This document shows, one piece after another, positions 42,255-52,009 of a DNA stretch of 64,000 bases (the stretch's first letter is position 1; each line of letters starts with the position of its first letter). The stretch covers positions 310,001-374,000 of the forward strand of contig CAWGKT010000005.1 of the NCBI GenBank assembly GCA_963823215.1, written 5' to 3'. Source of the DNA: CAIWHR01 sp963823215. GTDB taxonomy: Bacteria > Pseudomonadota > Gammaproteobacteria > Burkholderiales > Casimicrobiaceae. Both the position numbers and the translations under genes were made by a program. A model generated the notes under the pieces. That model had not been told where the DNA came from. It was given only the letters and a program-made list of their open reading frames with translations, and did no database searches.

Positions 42255-43508
42255 GTGCGGGAGTTCCAACCGCTGGCATTCACCGTGTCGCCACGCCGCA
42301 TCCTATTCTTCGCCGAAGCGGTCACACTTGCGCATGTCGCGCGGCCAGTGGCGCTGGCGAAAACCCTCGACGCCTCGCGTTGGGAGATTCGGCTCGCGAC
42401 CGATTCCCGATACGCGCGCGTGATCGGTGGGCTACCTTTCCCTGTCGAGCCGATTTGGACGATCCCCCCCGAGCGCTTCCGCACGGCATTGGAGCGAGGC
42501 TCGCCGATTTACGACGCTGCGACGCTCGATCGCTACGTTATCGAAGATTCGCGTGTCATAGAGAACTTCCGGCCCGACGCGGTCGTCGGCGACTTCCGAA
42601 TTTCGCTCGCCATAAGTGCGCGCAAAGCAAGAGTACCCTACGTCAATATCACCAACGCGTATTGGAGCCCCTATGCGAGCATCCGCCACATAGTTCCCGA
42701 GATCACGCTGGCGCGTGTACTCGGGCCCGGCTTGGCACAATGGGTATTCGCACGCATTCGCCGCGCAGGCTACGCGCTGCACGCAATCCCCGTCAACAAG
42801 GTCCGCCGCAGGTACGGACTCGAGCGGTTACCACTCGACATCCGCTGGGCAATTGTCGAAGCGGACGCGACGCTCTACGCCGACATCCCCGAAGTCATTC
42901 CGACCCGCTCTCTACCGCCTTCGCATCGATTCATCGGACCGGTACCATGGTCGCCATCTGTGCCCTTGCCCGGCTGGTGGCCCGAGGTCGAAGCAACAGC
43001 TGCGTCGCGACCCGTGGTGTATGTCAATCTCGGCAGCTCCGGGTACGCGTGCGCGCTGGCGCGGGTCCTGGCGGCTTTGCAAGGGATGCCGATAACGGTA
43101 ATCGCGGCGACCGCGGGCCGTGAAGAGTCCCTGCCGCCGAGCGCCAACAGCCGGGTGACGGACTACCTGCCCGGGGATGCTTGCGCAAAGCTCGCGAGCG
43201 TTGTCATCTGCAACGGTGGCAGCCCCGCGACATATCAGGCCCTTGCAGCAGGAAAGCCCGTGATCGGCTTGGCGGCGAATACAGACCAGTTCCTGAATAT
43301 GGGCGCGGTTGACGCTGCCGGCTTCGGCATTCTGCTGCGCGCGCATCAAGCTGCCGACCATGCGATCCGCGCCGCAGTAGTGCGTGCGTTGACTGACGAC
43401 AGGTTAGCGCTCGGGGCGTCCGCTGCCCGGGCTGCAATCGAACGTTACAACCCCGCGACCGAGCTGCGCAGGGTGCTGGAAAGAATGCTGGCAGCCGGGT
43501 CGAGCTGA
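42255..43508 (+). CDS. GT1-type glycosyltransferase (UDP-glycosyltransferase fold)
   Basis: A 417-residue cytoplasmic GT-B enzyme starting at GTG 42255. The N-terminal domain starts RRILFFAEAVTLAHVARPVALA. The donor-binding domain has VVYVNLGSSGYACALARVL, VICNGGSPATYQALAAGKP and VIGLAANTDQFLN, the positions of the GT1 nucleotide-sugar motif. Such enzymes glycosylate small lipophilic acceptors. It diverges from the amidotransferase and is convergent with the PEP-CTERM gene. Confidence 0.82.
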   Translation: MREFQPLAFTVSPRRILFFAEAVTLAHVARPVALAKTLDASRWEIRLATDSRYARVIGGLPFPVEPIWTIPPERFRTALERGSPIYDAATLDRYVIEDSRVIENFRPDAVVGDFRISLAISARKARVPYVNITNAYWSPYASIRHIVPEITLARVLGPGLAQWVFARIRRAGYALHAIPVNKVRRRYGLERLPLDIRWAIVEADATLYADIPEVIPTRSLPPSHRFIGPVPWSPSVPLPGWWPEVEATAASRPVVYVNLGSSGYACALARVLAALQGMPITVIAATAGREESLPPSANSRVTDYLPGDACAKLASVVICNGGSPATYQALAAGKPVIGLAANTDQFLNMGAVDAAGFGILLRAHQAADHAIRAAVVRALTDDRLALGASAARAAIERYNPATELRRVLERMLAAGSS

Positions 43509-43537
43509 ACCGAATCGATCGCCGTGAGACGCGCAAA

Positions 43538-43570
43538 AACGGAAAGGGGCCTGGCGGCCCCTTTTCCGTT
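43538..43570. terminator. Bidirectional intrinsic terminator
   Basis: AACGGAAAGGGGCC-TGGC-GGCCCCTTTTCCGTT: a 14-base stem with one bulge, A-rich upstream and T-rich downstream. It lies between the convergent glycosyltransferase and PEP-CTERM genes and can serve both. Confidence 0.85.
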
Positions 43571-43588
43571 CGGTCCCTGTTCGCGAGA

Positions 43589-44640
43589 TTAGCCGGTAAC
43601 CTTCCGACGCCGGGCATACCCGAGACTTGCCAACGCCATTCCGAGCAGCGCGAGCGAACCGGGCTCGGGCACGGCTTGGAACGAAGACGCCGCATCGGTC
43701 TGCAGGTGAATGTCGCACCGTGGGCCGGCATTGCCATTTTCGTCCTGGCCGGGATTCGCGCCGGGAACCCCGCCGACGATGGCTCCGTTACAAAAACCGG
43801 ACGCGTCCGAGTTACCGTTGACTCTTTGGCCACCGTCCACACTGTAGAACGGTGTAAACCCGACGACCTTGTCGGATGGATTCGTTTGGCCGAACGGCAC
43901 CGCCGTATTCGTCGTGTCCTGCAGATCGATCACCAGGCTGATCACGTTGCTACGGAAGAAGTTGGGATTCGCGTACGACAGGTTGACCTGGATCGTCGAC
44001 GAGCCGTTTCCGATTTCGGTCATGGTGCCGTTCTGGTTGTCGGCGTTAAACCCATCCAGAAGTTGGATCGCCGTTCCCTGAGTTTCCGTATTATTGGTAA
44101 ACGCGCCGCTCAACGCGGCCAAGGTGCCGTGTGCGACGAGAACGCCAGCCCCGCAGGTTCCGTCGCCTATGTCGAAGTTGGCGCCCGTAATCCCATTGGA
44201 GCAAACGGTCGGGTGATAGAAGATATCGAAGGACGAGCTACCCTTCAACGCAGCGTTCTCCCGCGAAGTGACCGACCCTGTGCCGACGCCGAACACGTCC
44301 TCCCACAAACTTGCCTGGAACGTGAACTCTGTACCAGCGCCGGGGAGCGTGATATCGACGGGCCCGACGAAGGTGCCCAGTCTCCCCTGCGCGACGATCT
44401 GAACGACCTTCCCGGTTCCAAGCGTCCCGTCAACAATGGTCGGTGTAACTCCCAACGCATTGAGGGAGAGCCCATTGCCCGGCAACCAGTCGAACGTATC
44501 GACCTGAATGGCGTTGGCGCCTGCCGTGCCCAGCGGATCGAACAGGATCGTGTTCGCCGTGAACGGACCCAGCGCCGCATTCGCTGGAATTGCTCCCCGA
44601 AAGCCGAAGCTATGGCGGCTGCAACCAGTAATTTCTTCAT
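43589..44640 (-). CDS. PEP-CTERM sorting-domain protein (one frameshift near the signal peptide)
   Basis: A secreted protein with a C-terminal exosortase sorting signal: AVPEPGSLALLGMALASLGY followed by ARRRK, i.e. VPEP motif, transmembrane helix and basic cluster. The N-terminus MKKLLVAAAIASAFG continues in another frame as AIPANAALGPFTANTILFDP, which restores the signal peptide, so there is one indel near 44600. The roughly 300-residue mature domain (VDITLPGAGTEFTF, LDGFNADNQNGTMTEIGNG) is Ser/Thr/Asn-rich without a known fold. It should be processed by XrtA and exported with the exopolysaccharide. Confidence 0.9.
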
Positions 44641-45149
44641 CGCGAATTCCTTTCCCCTCAAGTTAAACGTCACAGTCACCACATTGCATTTCCCGTCACA
44701 CGGCGACATATAAGCACGAGGCGTACCACCTGAGGCCATGGAATCGCAATATGTTGATTCGCAATGATAGTTTTTACTTCCTCCTGGTCGTAAAGCCAAT
44801 TGGACCACACCCGTTTCCAGTAAGTGTAAAAGAACACGACAGCCAAATTGGATCGGAGAGCCGCCTCAGCCACACCAACGGCATCCACTGTGGCCCAGGG
44901 GTGCCGACGCGGCGGTTGCGACGACGGCGTTGTCGATTGACCCGGTGGGGAAATTGACGCTCGGCCACCCCGTTTTTCCCCTGGGATACGCGTAAACCCG
45001 TAGGTCGAGGGTTCTGCGAACGCCGAACTTCCGATCTTTCCGGGCCAGGTTGTTCGTTTTGGCCTGTAAAAGATTTCGACAGAAATCCGGGATAGGCGGC
45101 CGCCGCGCACCTCCCGACCCGGGACGCGGCATTCGCATCCGCATTTTGG
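44641..45149. other. Intergenic region upstream of the PEP-CTERM gene
   Basis: These 509 bases separate the PEP-CTERM gene from the 3' end of PrsT copy 1. The half near 44641 is AT-richer and contains the sigma-54-like site. No gene with family resemblance was found. Confidence 0.45.
44714..44728 (-). promoter_or_regulatory. Sigma-54-like promoter of the PEP-CTERM gene
   Basis: Minus-strand TGGTACGCCTCGTGC has GG-N10-GC spacing and one mismatch in each half of TGGCAC-N5-TTGC. It is 74 bases upstream of the ATG. PEP-CTERM genes in XrtA systems are often RpoN/PrsR-dependent, and prsR lies in this window. Confidence 0.5.
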
Positions 45150-48145
45150 TCAGAGCCCCTGTTTCAGTTTGGCAACATCCGCCTGAATGGGATTCTTGTC
45201 GCCAAGCTTCTCGAGGATGGCGAGCTCCTTCTTCGCGGCCTCCTTTTGTCCGTCCGCGACCAGGGCGCGTGCGAGGTTCAGCCGGATAGCGGGAGCGTTC
45301 GGCGCGAGCGCAACGGCTTTTTGGAGCAATTCGACACCACGCCGCGTGTTCTTCGACTCGACCAGCAGCGTGCCCAACGTGTCGAGAACCAGCGGGCTTT
45401 GGGGTGCCAGCTTGGCCGCCTTCTCGGCGTATTCGATTGCTTTCGGGTCCTTCAGCTGGCCTGAACTCCATGCCAGATTGTTCAGCACCGTGACGTTGTC
45501 CGGCTCGGATTCCAATATCGTCTTGTACTGCCGGGCTGCCTCGGCGTAGTCCTTCTTGCCCAACGCGACTTCCGCAAGATAGGCACGGAACCAGACATCA
45601 TTGGGATGGTCCTTGAGCCACGATGCAGTGAATTTTTCCGCTTCGGCATTGCTGCCGCCCGCATACATCGCCCGGGATACCCGAGCCGCCAGCATACCGT
45701 TGTTCGGCTGTGCTTCGAGGAGCGTCTTGTAGATCTTCTCGGCTCCAGAAAAATCCTTCTTGACCATCGCAATATCTGCCAGGTGGCCTTGAAAGTTGAC
45801 ATCGTCTGGATGCTCTTTGACCCACGATGCATTGAATTTTTGCGCTTCGGCGTCGCTGCCAGTTGCGTATAGCGCCAGGGACACCCTGACCGCCAGATCC
45901 GTCGTACCGACCTGCTTCAGGCCCTTGCGATACGCGGCGGTCGCTTCGCTCCAAGCCTTCTGCCGAGCGTTGATATCACCTTCGAGCAGGTAGCCCACGG
46001 ATTCATTCGGGCGCTGCTTCTGCATGTCGCGCGCCATCGCGAGCGCTGCCGGAACCTTCCCCGCATCGAGATTGATGATTGCGACCATACGCTGCGCATC
46101 GACAAGATTGGGTTTGATGGCGAGAGCCTTTCGCGCGCTCGCCAGTGCGCCAACGCTGTCCCTCGTGGACAGCTGCAATTCCGCCATGCGCATAAGGGGT
46201 GCGGTCGACGTCGGCTGCAGCTGAGCCAGCTTCGCATAAGTCGCGTGGGCCTGGTTCGTGTCGCCAACGGCCCAATACGCCTTGCCCGCACTGTCCAGGA
46301 TTTCCGGTTGACCCGGCAGGGCGATAAGCGCTTCCTGTGCCGCTGTCAGCGCAAGCTTCGGCTCCTTCCTCTGTAGGTAGTAGGATATCAGCGCGAGTCG
46401 CGGCGCCGGATCCGCCGGGTCAGCCGCCACCGCTTGCCCGATGAGCTTGGCGACCGCCTCGGTCGACCCGCCCTCGCGCGCGCGGAGACCCGCGAGCGCC
46501 AGCAGCGCCGGCACGTTCTTCGGATCCTTGGCGAGCACGGCGTCGAAGCGCTTCTTCGCGTCATCCGGCTTCTTGTCGGCGAGATCCATGCGCGCCAGGC
46601 TTGCCGGCGGCCGGATGAAATTGGCCGGATCGATGGCCAGCGCCTGCTCGAAGCTCTTGCGCGCAGCGGCGACGTCGCCCTTGGCGAGGAGGACCGCCCC
46701 CGCATAGTTGTGCGGGCAGCGGGCGTGTTCGGCTGCTTCCTTTCCAGCGCGTCGATAGCCGCCAAGCGCTTTGTCGAATTTCTCCTGCCAGACGTCGCCA
46801 GGATCAGAGCAGAGTCAGCGCGATCCCCGGCACTCCGACGCTGCGGCCTTCTCGAGTTCCTGGAAGCGCCTGCCTCCGTTCGCCCTTGGCGAGATGGCTC
46901 ACCGCAAGGCCCAGTCGTGCATCGCGAGTTCGTTCGGATCGAGCGCCACGGACTCTTGGAAAGTACTTGGCGGCTTCTGCCGGTATCGCCGTTTGCGCAG
47001 ATAGACCTTCCCGGCCAGCGCGAGCAGCGTCGGGATCTTGTCCGGCGACCCAAGTCATGGGCTTTGTAGCTCGAGCGCCTTGCCGGCTGGCCGCTCTGCA
47101 GATACGTCAGCGACGAGCAGACGACGCGCGCTGCACGATGGTTCGGGCACAGCTCTGCAGATACCTTGCGCAGGTCGGCTTCCACCGTGGCGAATAGGAC
47201 CGGAGTTGGTAGTCCACCGCGCCGGAAAGCAGCAGACCCCGCAGATCGTCCGGGGCGGCCTCGAAGTATTGCTGGACGGCATCGCGGGCGGCGGCAAAGT
47301 CCTTCCGGTTGTAGGCGAACGTCGGCTTGGACGAACTACGTCTGCGGATGCTTCGGGGCGATCTTCTTCATCGCTTCGATCTGCGCGACGGTCTCCTCCG
47401 TCTTGCCCTCGCTCACCAGCAGCGTCACGGCGGCCACGTGGGCAGGCACCATGTCCGGCTTCGCCGCGACGGCCTTGCGATACGCAGCAAGCGCTCCGTC
47501 ACGCTGTCCCTGCGCCACCAGCAGGTCGCCCTTGAAGAACCATCCTTCGGCGAAGGTGGGGGTCTTGGCCAGTGCGGCGTCGATCGACGCCAATGCGCCG
47601 GGAATGTCCCCGGCGGCCGCTTTCATGCTGCGCCATGCCCGAGGATCGCCGGTGCATAGTCGGGCTGGGCGGCCAGAGCCGCTTCGAAGGCGGCTTTCGC
47701 CCGCCGCGGCGTTTCCGGTGGCGAAATAGGCCTGCCCCAGCGCGGACTTCAGTTCGGCGGTGGCTTGCGGCGAGCCAATGGAAGCGGTGCCGAATTCGTC
47801 GATGGCCGCCTTGAACCGGCCTCCGGCCACCATGACGCGGACCAGCGTCGGCACGACCTGGTCGGCCGGGTACTCGAGCTCGAGCGCCTTCCGCAGCTCC
47901 TTCTCGGATGAAGGAAGATCGCCCGTATCGAACAACGCGGCACCCAACAGGAACCGCGCCTCGGCCAGTGCGGGATTCTGCTGCAACGCATTCTTGAGCT
48001 GGATCACCGCGGCCTTTTGGTCGCCCTTGGCCAAATACTCCTTCGCCGATGCCACCAATCCCTCGGGAGTCTTGGTGCAGGCCGAGAGCATCGCGACGAC
48101 AAGCGCCAAGAGGAATCCCCGGAGGATCGAATTTCGGATGTTCAT
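45150..48145 (-). CDS. prsT: PrsT, TPR lipoprotein of the XrtA/PEP-CTERM system, copy 1 (frameshifted in the middle)
   Basis: PrsT is a large outer-envelope TPR protein of PEP-CTERM exopolysaccharide loci. ATG 48145 starts a lipoprotein signal (LLALVVAMLSAC, lipobox LSAC). The N-terminal third (TKTPEGLVASAKEYLAKGDQ) and the C-terminal half from 46589 are intact, the latter with about ten TPR units of the KAWSEATAAYRKGLKQ type. Between 46590 and 47700 several shifts occur. About 998 codons, somewhat longer than the family average. Highly similar to copy 2. Confidence 0.88.
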
Positions 48146-48508
48146 GCTGGTCCCTTCTTCGGGCAATCGGATGCCCTCACGCATTGAGCTCATGCCGACG
48201 CATTATGTCGCAAAAAGCCGGATCCCTACCGCAACAATCCCCGCGGCCTTAGGAGGCACTGGCGCTCACCCGCCGAGGCGAACTCCGCCACGCGTCTCTG
48301 CCCCGTATCTGCCAGCCGTTGCGCACCTGTTGCCGGGTACTCGCCTATGTCTGGCAGAACTTACAGCAGGCGTCCTTTCGTGTCGGAGCCCTCAATCTCG
48401 CTCTTGACGATACGACGTGTCGGATATTGGTTGAAGCAATTCTCGTGCCTGTTTACTGCGACCGGTCGCACCATGCTGCACGGCTGGAGCACGGGGCATC
48501 ATGGACCG
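48146..48508. other. Intergenic region upstream of PrsT copy 1
   Basis: No gene is supported. A candidate -24/-12 motif overlaps the start region with wrong spacing and was rejected. Part of this stretch may belong to the degenerate insertion remnant that follows. Confidence 0.4.
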
Positions 48509-48625
48509 TATTACCAGCGCTACAACCGGACGTGGATGCACGAGATACCGCCGATGCGGCACGTGAAGCGCGGTACCGTGGTCGATGCGCACCACGCGAT
48601 CCTGCCGAAAACCGCTCGCATCAAG
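48509..48625 (+). pseudogene. Fragment of an HPr-rel-A-type nucleotidyltransferase gene
   Basis: The plus strand encodes YYQRYNRTWMHEIPPM, then RHVKRGTVVDAHHAILPKTA. This matches residues encoded on the opposite strand at about 49375-49490 in the intact-locus gene (QRFYRDWMHEIPPM, RETVLDIHHTIVPLTS). It has no start or remaining domain. It is a second, non-identical homologue reduced to about 39 codons. Confidence 0.7.
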
Positions 48626-48648
48626 GCTACCCCGGGCGGTTGCGCCGG

Positions 48649-48810
48649 GTTCGCGTCAAGGATCCCGAGACCGCCAAGACACTCATCTTCCTGACCAACA
48701 ACTTTGCCCTGCCGGCACTGACCATCGGCGCCCATTACAAGAGTCGCTGGCAGGTCGAATTGTTCTTTCGCTGGGTTAAGCAGCATCTGCGCATCAAGCG
48801 CTTCTTCGGC
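48649..48810 (+). mobile_element. C-terminal remnant of an IS4-family transposase
   Basis: VKDPETAKTLIFLTNNFALP followed by YKSRWQVELFFRWVKQHLR is the conserved C-terminal region with the catalytic Glu of IS4-type DDE transposases (Y..R..E..F). The rest of the gene is missing, and homology stops at FFG two bases before the end of the nucleotidyltransferase gene. No terminal inverted repeats were identified. Confidence 0.75.
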
Positions 48811-48811
48811 G

Positions 48812-49923
48812 TCAGACGTCCCCTTCCTCCTCCGGCTTGCGCTTGGTTCGTTCCCGTATTCGCCGCGCGGCCTTGATCGAAAGATGGCGCGCAAGCATGA
48901 GCGCGGGCATGCGCAGCCAATGGGCGCGCACGATAGTAGAGCCACTGCGCGAGTCCGGCGCCGGGCCGCGGCTTGTCCAGTGGCTCGGGCACGAACCGAT
49001 GCATGAACAACCAATCCATCAAGGTGTTCAGGAACCACCCCGGAGCGCCCGCCGCCGCCGCGCGTACGGTCTCCACCGGTACGGGCGTGCCGAGCACACG
49101 CTGGGTGTGGCGAAACATGTAATAGAGCGGGCGGGTCGAGCCCATGCAGCTTGGCGCGGACGATGAGATCGTCCCAGAACCCCGGTTGCCCACCGAAATG
49201 GCACAGCAATTCGTGCAGGTCGACAAGATCACGAAACGGGTTGCCGACCTCGTCGTTGAAGACATGGACGGTGCTGTGCAGCACCATGTCGGCCGGACCG
49301 AGCACGCGCAGGCGAGGATTGTCGAGCGGCACCGACGCCGCCAGCAGTGCCGCGGCATCCGGGTGGAATCGGCTCGTCAGCGGCACGATCGTGTGGTGAA
49401 TGTCGAGCACCGTTTCCCGTTCGGGGTGCTGCATGGGCGGGATCTCGTGCATCCAGTCCCGGTAGAAGCGCTGGTCGTACTCTTCCATTTCCGAGGGCTT
49501 CCAGCCCTTCTCGATCAGCGCACGCTCCACTTCCTCGATCTTGTTCCTGGGCACCATCAGGTCCAGGTCGCCCACCGAGCGGCCCCGCGCCGCAGGCAGC
49601 CCCGCCATCACGTAGGCTGCCCCTTTCAGCAGGATGATCGGCGAGTCGACGTCCGCCAGCGCACGCAGCACCTTGGTGACCTCCCAGCGGATCGCGGTCT
49701 GGCTTGACTCGGCGGCAATGCACACGGCTCGGATATGGCCCCGTGCCTTGTACGGAATCCGCTCAAGCAGCCCGTGCTCCCTCAGCCGTTCGCCCAACCG
49801 CGCGAGCACGCCATGCCGGCGCCCAAGCAGCAGCACATCGTTCCATCCGCGCGGCTCCAGGGCTAGCGTGCGCGCGGGGTCGAGAAGCGCCCACACCAGC
49901 AGGTCCTGCGGCGCCGTTTTCAC
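48812..49923 (-). CDS. Nucleotidyltransferase family protein of the HPr-rel-A cassette (frameshifted)
   Basis: A protein of about 370 residues beginning at GTG 49923 (VKTAPQDLLVWALLD), overlapping the kinase stop. The nucleotidyltransferase fold is seen in LLKGAAYVMAGLPAARGRSV followed by GDLDLMVPRNKI (G-S/D-x-D-L-D metal site) and YRDWMHEIPPMQHPERE. After a shift near 49140 it continues YYMFRHTQRVLGTPVPVETV, and after another near 48920 ends RTKRKPEEEGDV. It probably transfers a nucleotidyl or similar group to the cassette's substrate. Confidence 0.82.
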
Positions 49924-50849
49924 GCGGCGCGGGCCGTATCCGGCAACTCTCGGTGCAGGCGATCGAGAAGGCCGATGGCTTCGTCCAGATTGGAATAGGT
50001 CAAGAGGTACATGCCGCAACGCTCCACCACCTCCGTGAGCATGTCGAACCCGGTCTTGAGCATCGACGAATAGTTGACGGAGTTGTCCACAAGCCAGCGG
50101 AATCCCTCGGCCTTGTCGAGCGCCTGGAGCGTAGCGGGCGCCCCCTCACGGTAGGTCGGTCCGACGACAAGGCCCGGCACGGCCAATTCCTCGGCGCGCT
50201 CTATTGCCCCGGGTGGCGGTTCCATATAGGCGATGTCGCCCTTGTGCGTTGCGCGATAGGTGCGGCTGAATCGCGCGCGCGGCTCGAACGCGGCGACGAG
50301 GTCGATGGCCCGGTTCTTGAGCGACACCGGTCGCGGGTTCGGCCGTATCCGGCCATCCTCGAAACAGAAAACAGCCATTTCGTCCGACAGCAGGCGCCAG
50401 CCGCGCCACGCCAACGCAGCGGACAGTGTGCTCTTCCCTGAACCGGACGGGGCCGGCATGATAAGCGCGCGCCCGTCCCGCTCCAGAACGGCGGAGTGGA
50501 TGACCAGCGGCGATACCTCGCTCCCCGCGGCGGCCCAGTTCAGCACCGACTCCAGCAACGTGAAGGCGTGATCGGCCGGCACCGGCTCGAAGACCATGCT
50601 CCCGGCCTTGGCCATCGCCTGCTTTTGGAAGTGGCGGTGCCACCAGGACGGCGCCGCGATTTCGATCCGGGCATCGTCGATGCCGGGAGGTTCCTCCACC
50701 GGATAGCGTGCGTACATCTGCACGAACTCGTCGATGAGCCACGGCAGTTCGATCCGCATTTCGGTGGTAAACGCGCCGGTATTGACGTGCAGCCCAGCGC
50801 CCCGCAGGCGCTGCTCGAGCGCCGCTCGCGGGATTTCACCGATTAGCAC
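49920..50849 (-). CDS. HprK-related kinase A (HPr-rel-A system)
   Basis: A 309-residue relative of HPr(Ser) kinase. It has Walker A APSGSGKST (133-141) after the AVLERDGRALIMP strand, then RGWRLLSDEMAVFCFEDGR where HprK has its second Asp site. No HPr gene adjoins; instead it sits with a PqqD-like protein, a nucleotidyltransferase and a small peptide. Related HprK-like kinases phosphorylate peptide substrates in lasso-peptide clusters, so a peptide substrate is a reasonable inference. Intact. Confidence 0.9.
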   Translation of the reverse strand: MLIGEIPRAALEQRLRGAGLHVNTGAFTTEMRIELPWLIDEFVQMYARYPVEEPPGIDDARIEIAAPSWWHRHFQKQAMAKAGSMVFEPVPADHAFTLLESVLNWAAAGSEVSPLVIHSAVLERDGRALIMPAPSGSGKSTLSAALAWRGWRLLSDEMAVFCFEDGRIRPNPRPVSLKNRAIDLVAAFEPRARFSRTYRATHKGDIAYMEPPPGAIERAEELAVPGLVVGPTYREGAPATLQALDKAEGFRWLVDNSVNYSSMLKTGFDMLTEVVERCGMYLLTYSNLDEAIGLLDRLHRELPDTARAA

Positions 50850-51154
50850 GCGTCGACTTGCTCGATCAGGCCGAGTTCGTCAAGTTTCGCCAGAATCTCG
50901 CGGACGCTTTCGGCAACGCTGGCATCGTTCGGAACTTCGAGGAAGTCGGCAAGGCGCTGGTGGAGCTGCGTCAATTTTCCGTGGTCAGCGGCAATGGACT
51001 TGAGTACCTCGCCCGCCACCACATCGAGCACGTGGGTGCTGCCCGAAAGCGGATTGTACACTACGTAATCGCCTTCCCAGTAGCGCAGGGGCAATTCCCC
51101 GTCAACGCTCACTCTCCAGCAAGGGTCGATCTCGTTCGACAAAGAAAATGGCAC
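50843..51154 (-). CDS. PqqD-family peptide chaperone (HPr-rel-A system)
   Basis: A 103-residue PqqD-like protein. The N-terminal half (RVSVDGELPLRYWEGDYVVY, NPLSGSTHVLDVVAGEVL) matches the RRE fold that recognises leader peptides in RiPP pathways. The C-terminal helices (VAESVREILAKLDELGLIE) are also PqqD-like. The stop overlaps the kinase start by about 7 bases. It probably presents the small peptide to the kinase. Confidence 0.88.
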   Translation of the reverse strand: MPFSLSNEIDPCWRVSVDGELPLRYWEGDYVVYNPLSGSTHVLDVVAGEVLKSIAADHGKLTQLHQRLADFLEVPNDASVAESVREILAKLDELGLIEQVDAC

Positions 51155-51275
51155 TGTGCGCGAGGGATAAAATCAAATGGCGGGCACGCACGTTCCGACT
51201 TCGAACTGCGATACCCGCCGCGTCTCTATAGGGGCCCAATCTCAACCGACAACGCCCCAAGTTGTCGGGATGGTG

Positions 51276-51566
51276 CTACCTATCGCACACCTTCCTGGAA
51301 ACTATCTTGCCCTGGCTCAGTATATCTTTTGTATTGGTCACCGTTCCGCCAAGTGAGTTGCAGGCCGCCTTGCTTGATACATATACCGGATTAACCCCCC
51401 CGGCGTGACCCCGGGTGTGATAAAGGGTCACAACGGCGACGCCAGACCCGACGGCGCCATGCTTGAGGAACCGCCGCCGCGCGGCAAGCCTCTTGGCCTC
51501 AGCCGGCTCCACTGGCCCGGGCGACGATCCGCTTTCCGGTCCGTCCTTGATGTCGTTGTCGCTCAT
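51276..51566 (-). CDS. Small Tat-signal peptide, candidate substrate of the HPr-rel-A cassette
   Basis: A 96-residue protein: acidic N-terminus (MSDNDIKDGPESGSS), twin-arginine-like motif ARRRFLKHGAVGSGVAVVTL, and a short C-terminal part with two Cys (SSKAACNSLGG; IVSRKVCDR) and many Ser/Thr. Small size, position first in the operon and a signal to exit folded argue that it is the precursor acted on by the downstream PqqD, kinase and nucleotidyltransferase; this is inference. A sigma-54-like site lies 176 bases upstream. Confidence 0.7.
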   Translation of the reverse strand: MSDNDIKDGPESGSSPGPVEPAEAKRLAARRRFLKHGAVGSGVAVVTLYHTRGHAGGVNPVYVSSKAACNSLGGTVTNTKDILSQGKIVSRKVCDR

Positions 51567-52009
51567 CGTCGCAACCCAGAATAGAGGAAATCAACCATCC
51601 CCACCGACAATTCTACCTAGAAGCTGCCCTTAAACCGTCTCGTACGGTCGGAGAGCCACCGCATTATATGAAATCCGACCCGTAACCAAGCCGCCCTGGT
51701 CCCATGGGTCCCCGGGGCGCAATATCTCACCCAGACTAAAAGCAAGGACTGTTCCAGTCGGGGAAGCTTTGTGACTTTTCATGGGCTTAGGGCTCACATG
51801 CCAATGCCGGAGCGGGCGAATCAGTGGCATTTGTAATAATCTCCGACATCGAATGGACGGATTATGCTCCGACGCGGCGCTCCTGAACCGGCATGAAAGT
51901 TGCGTGTTTCTGATTGGCCGGCATTCACTCGGCCGGGGGTGCAATGGCGTCATCCCGTACGCACGCTGACACCGGGCAGCGTCCGGATCCGAACTAGGTA
52001 TCTTGGAAA
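51567..52009. other. Divergent intergenic region between the peptide and desaturase genes
   Basis: These 443 bases hold the sigma-54-like site at 51742-51756. Otherwise no gene is supported. The region is AT-richer than its surroundings and should contain promoters for both directions. Confidence 0.45.
51742..51756 (-). promoter_or_regulatory. Sigma-54-like promoter of the HPr-rel-A operon
   Basis: Minus-strand TGGAACAGTCCTTGC followed by TTTT has one mismatch to TGGCAC, a perfect TTGCT and GG-N10-GC spacing. It fits transcription toward the peptide gene. Confidence 0.6.

Noticed and set aside
48152..48170. GGGCATCCGATTGC as a sigma-54 promoter of PrsT copy 1
   Set aside because: Spacing between GG and GC is nine in the best register and the site lies within ten to twenty bases of the ATG.
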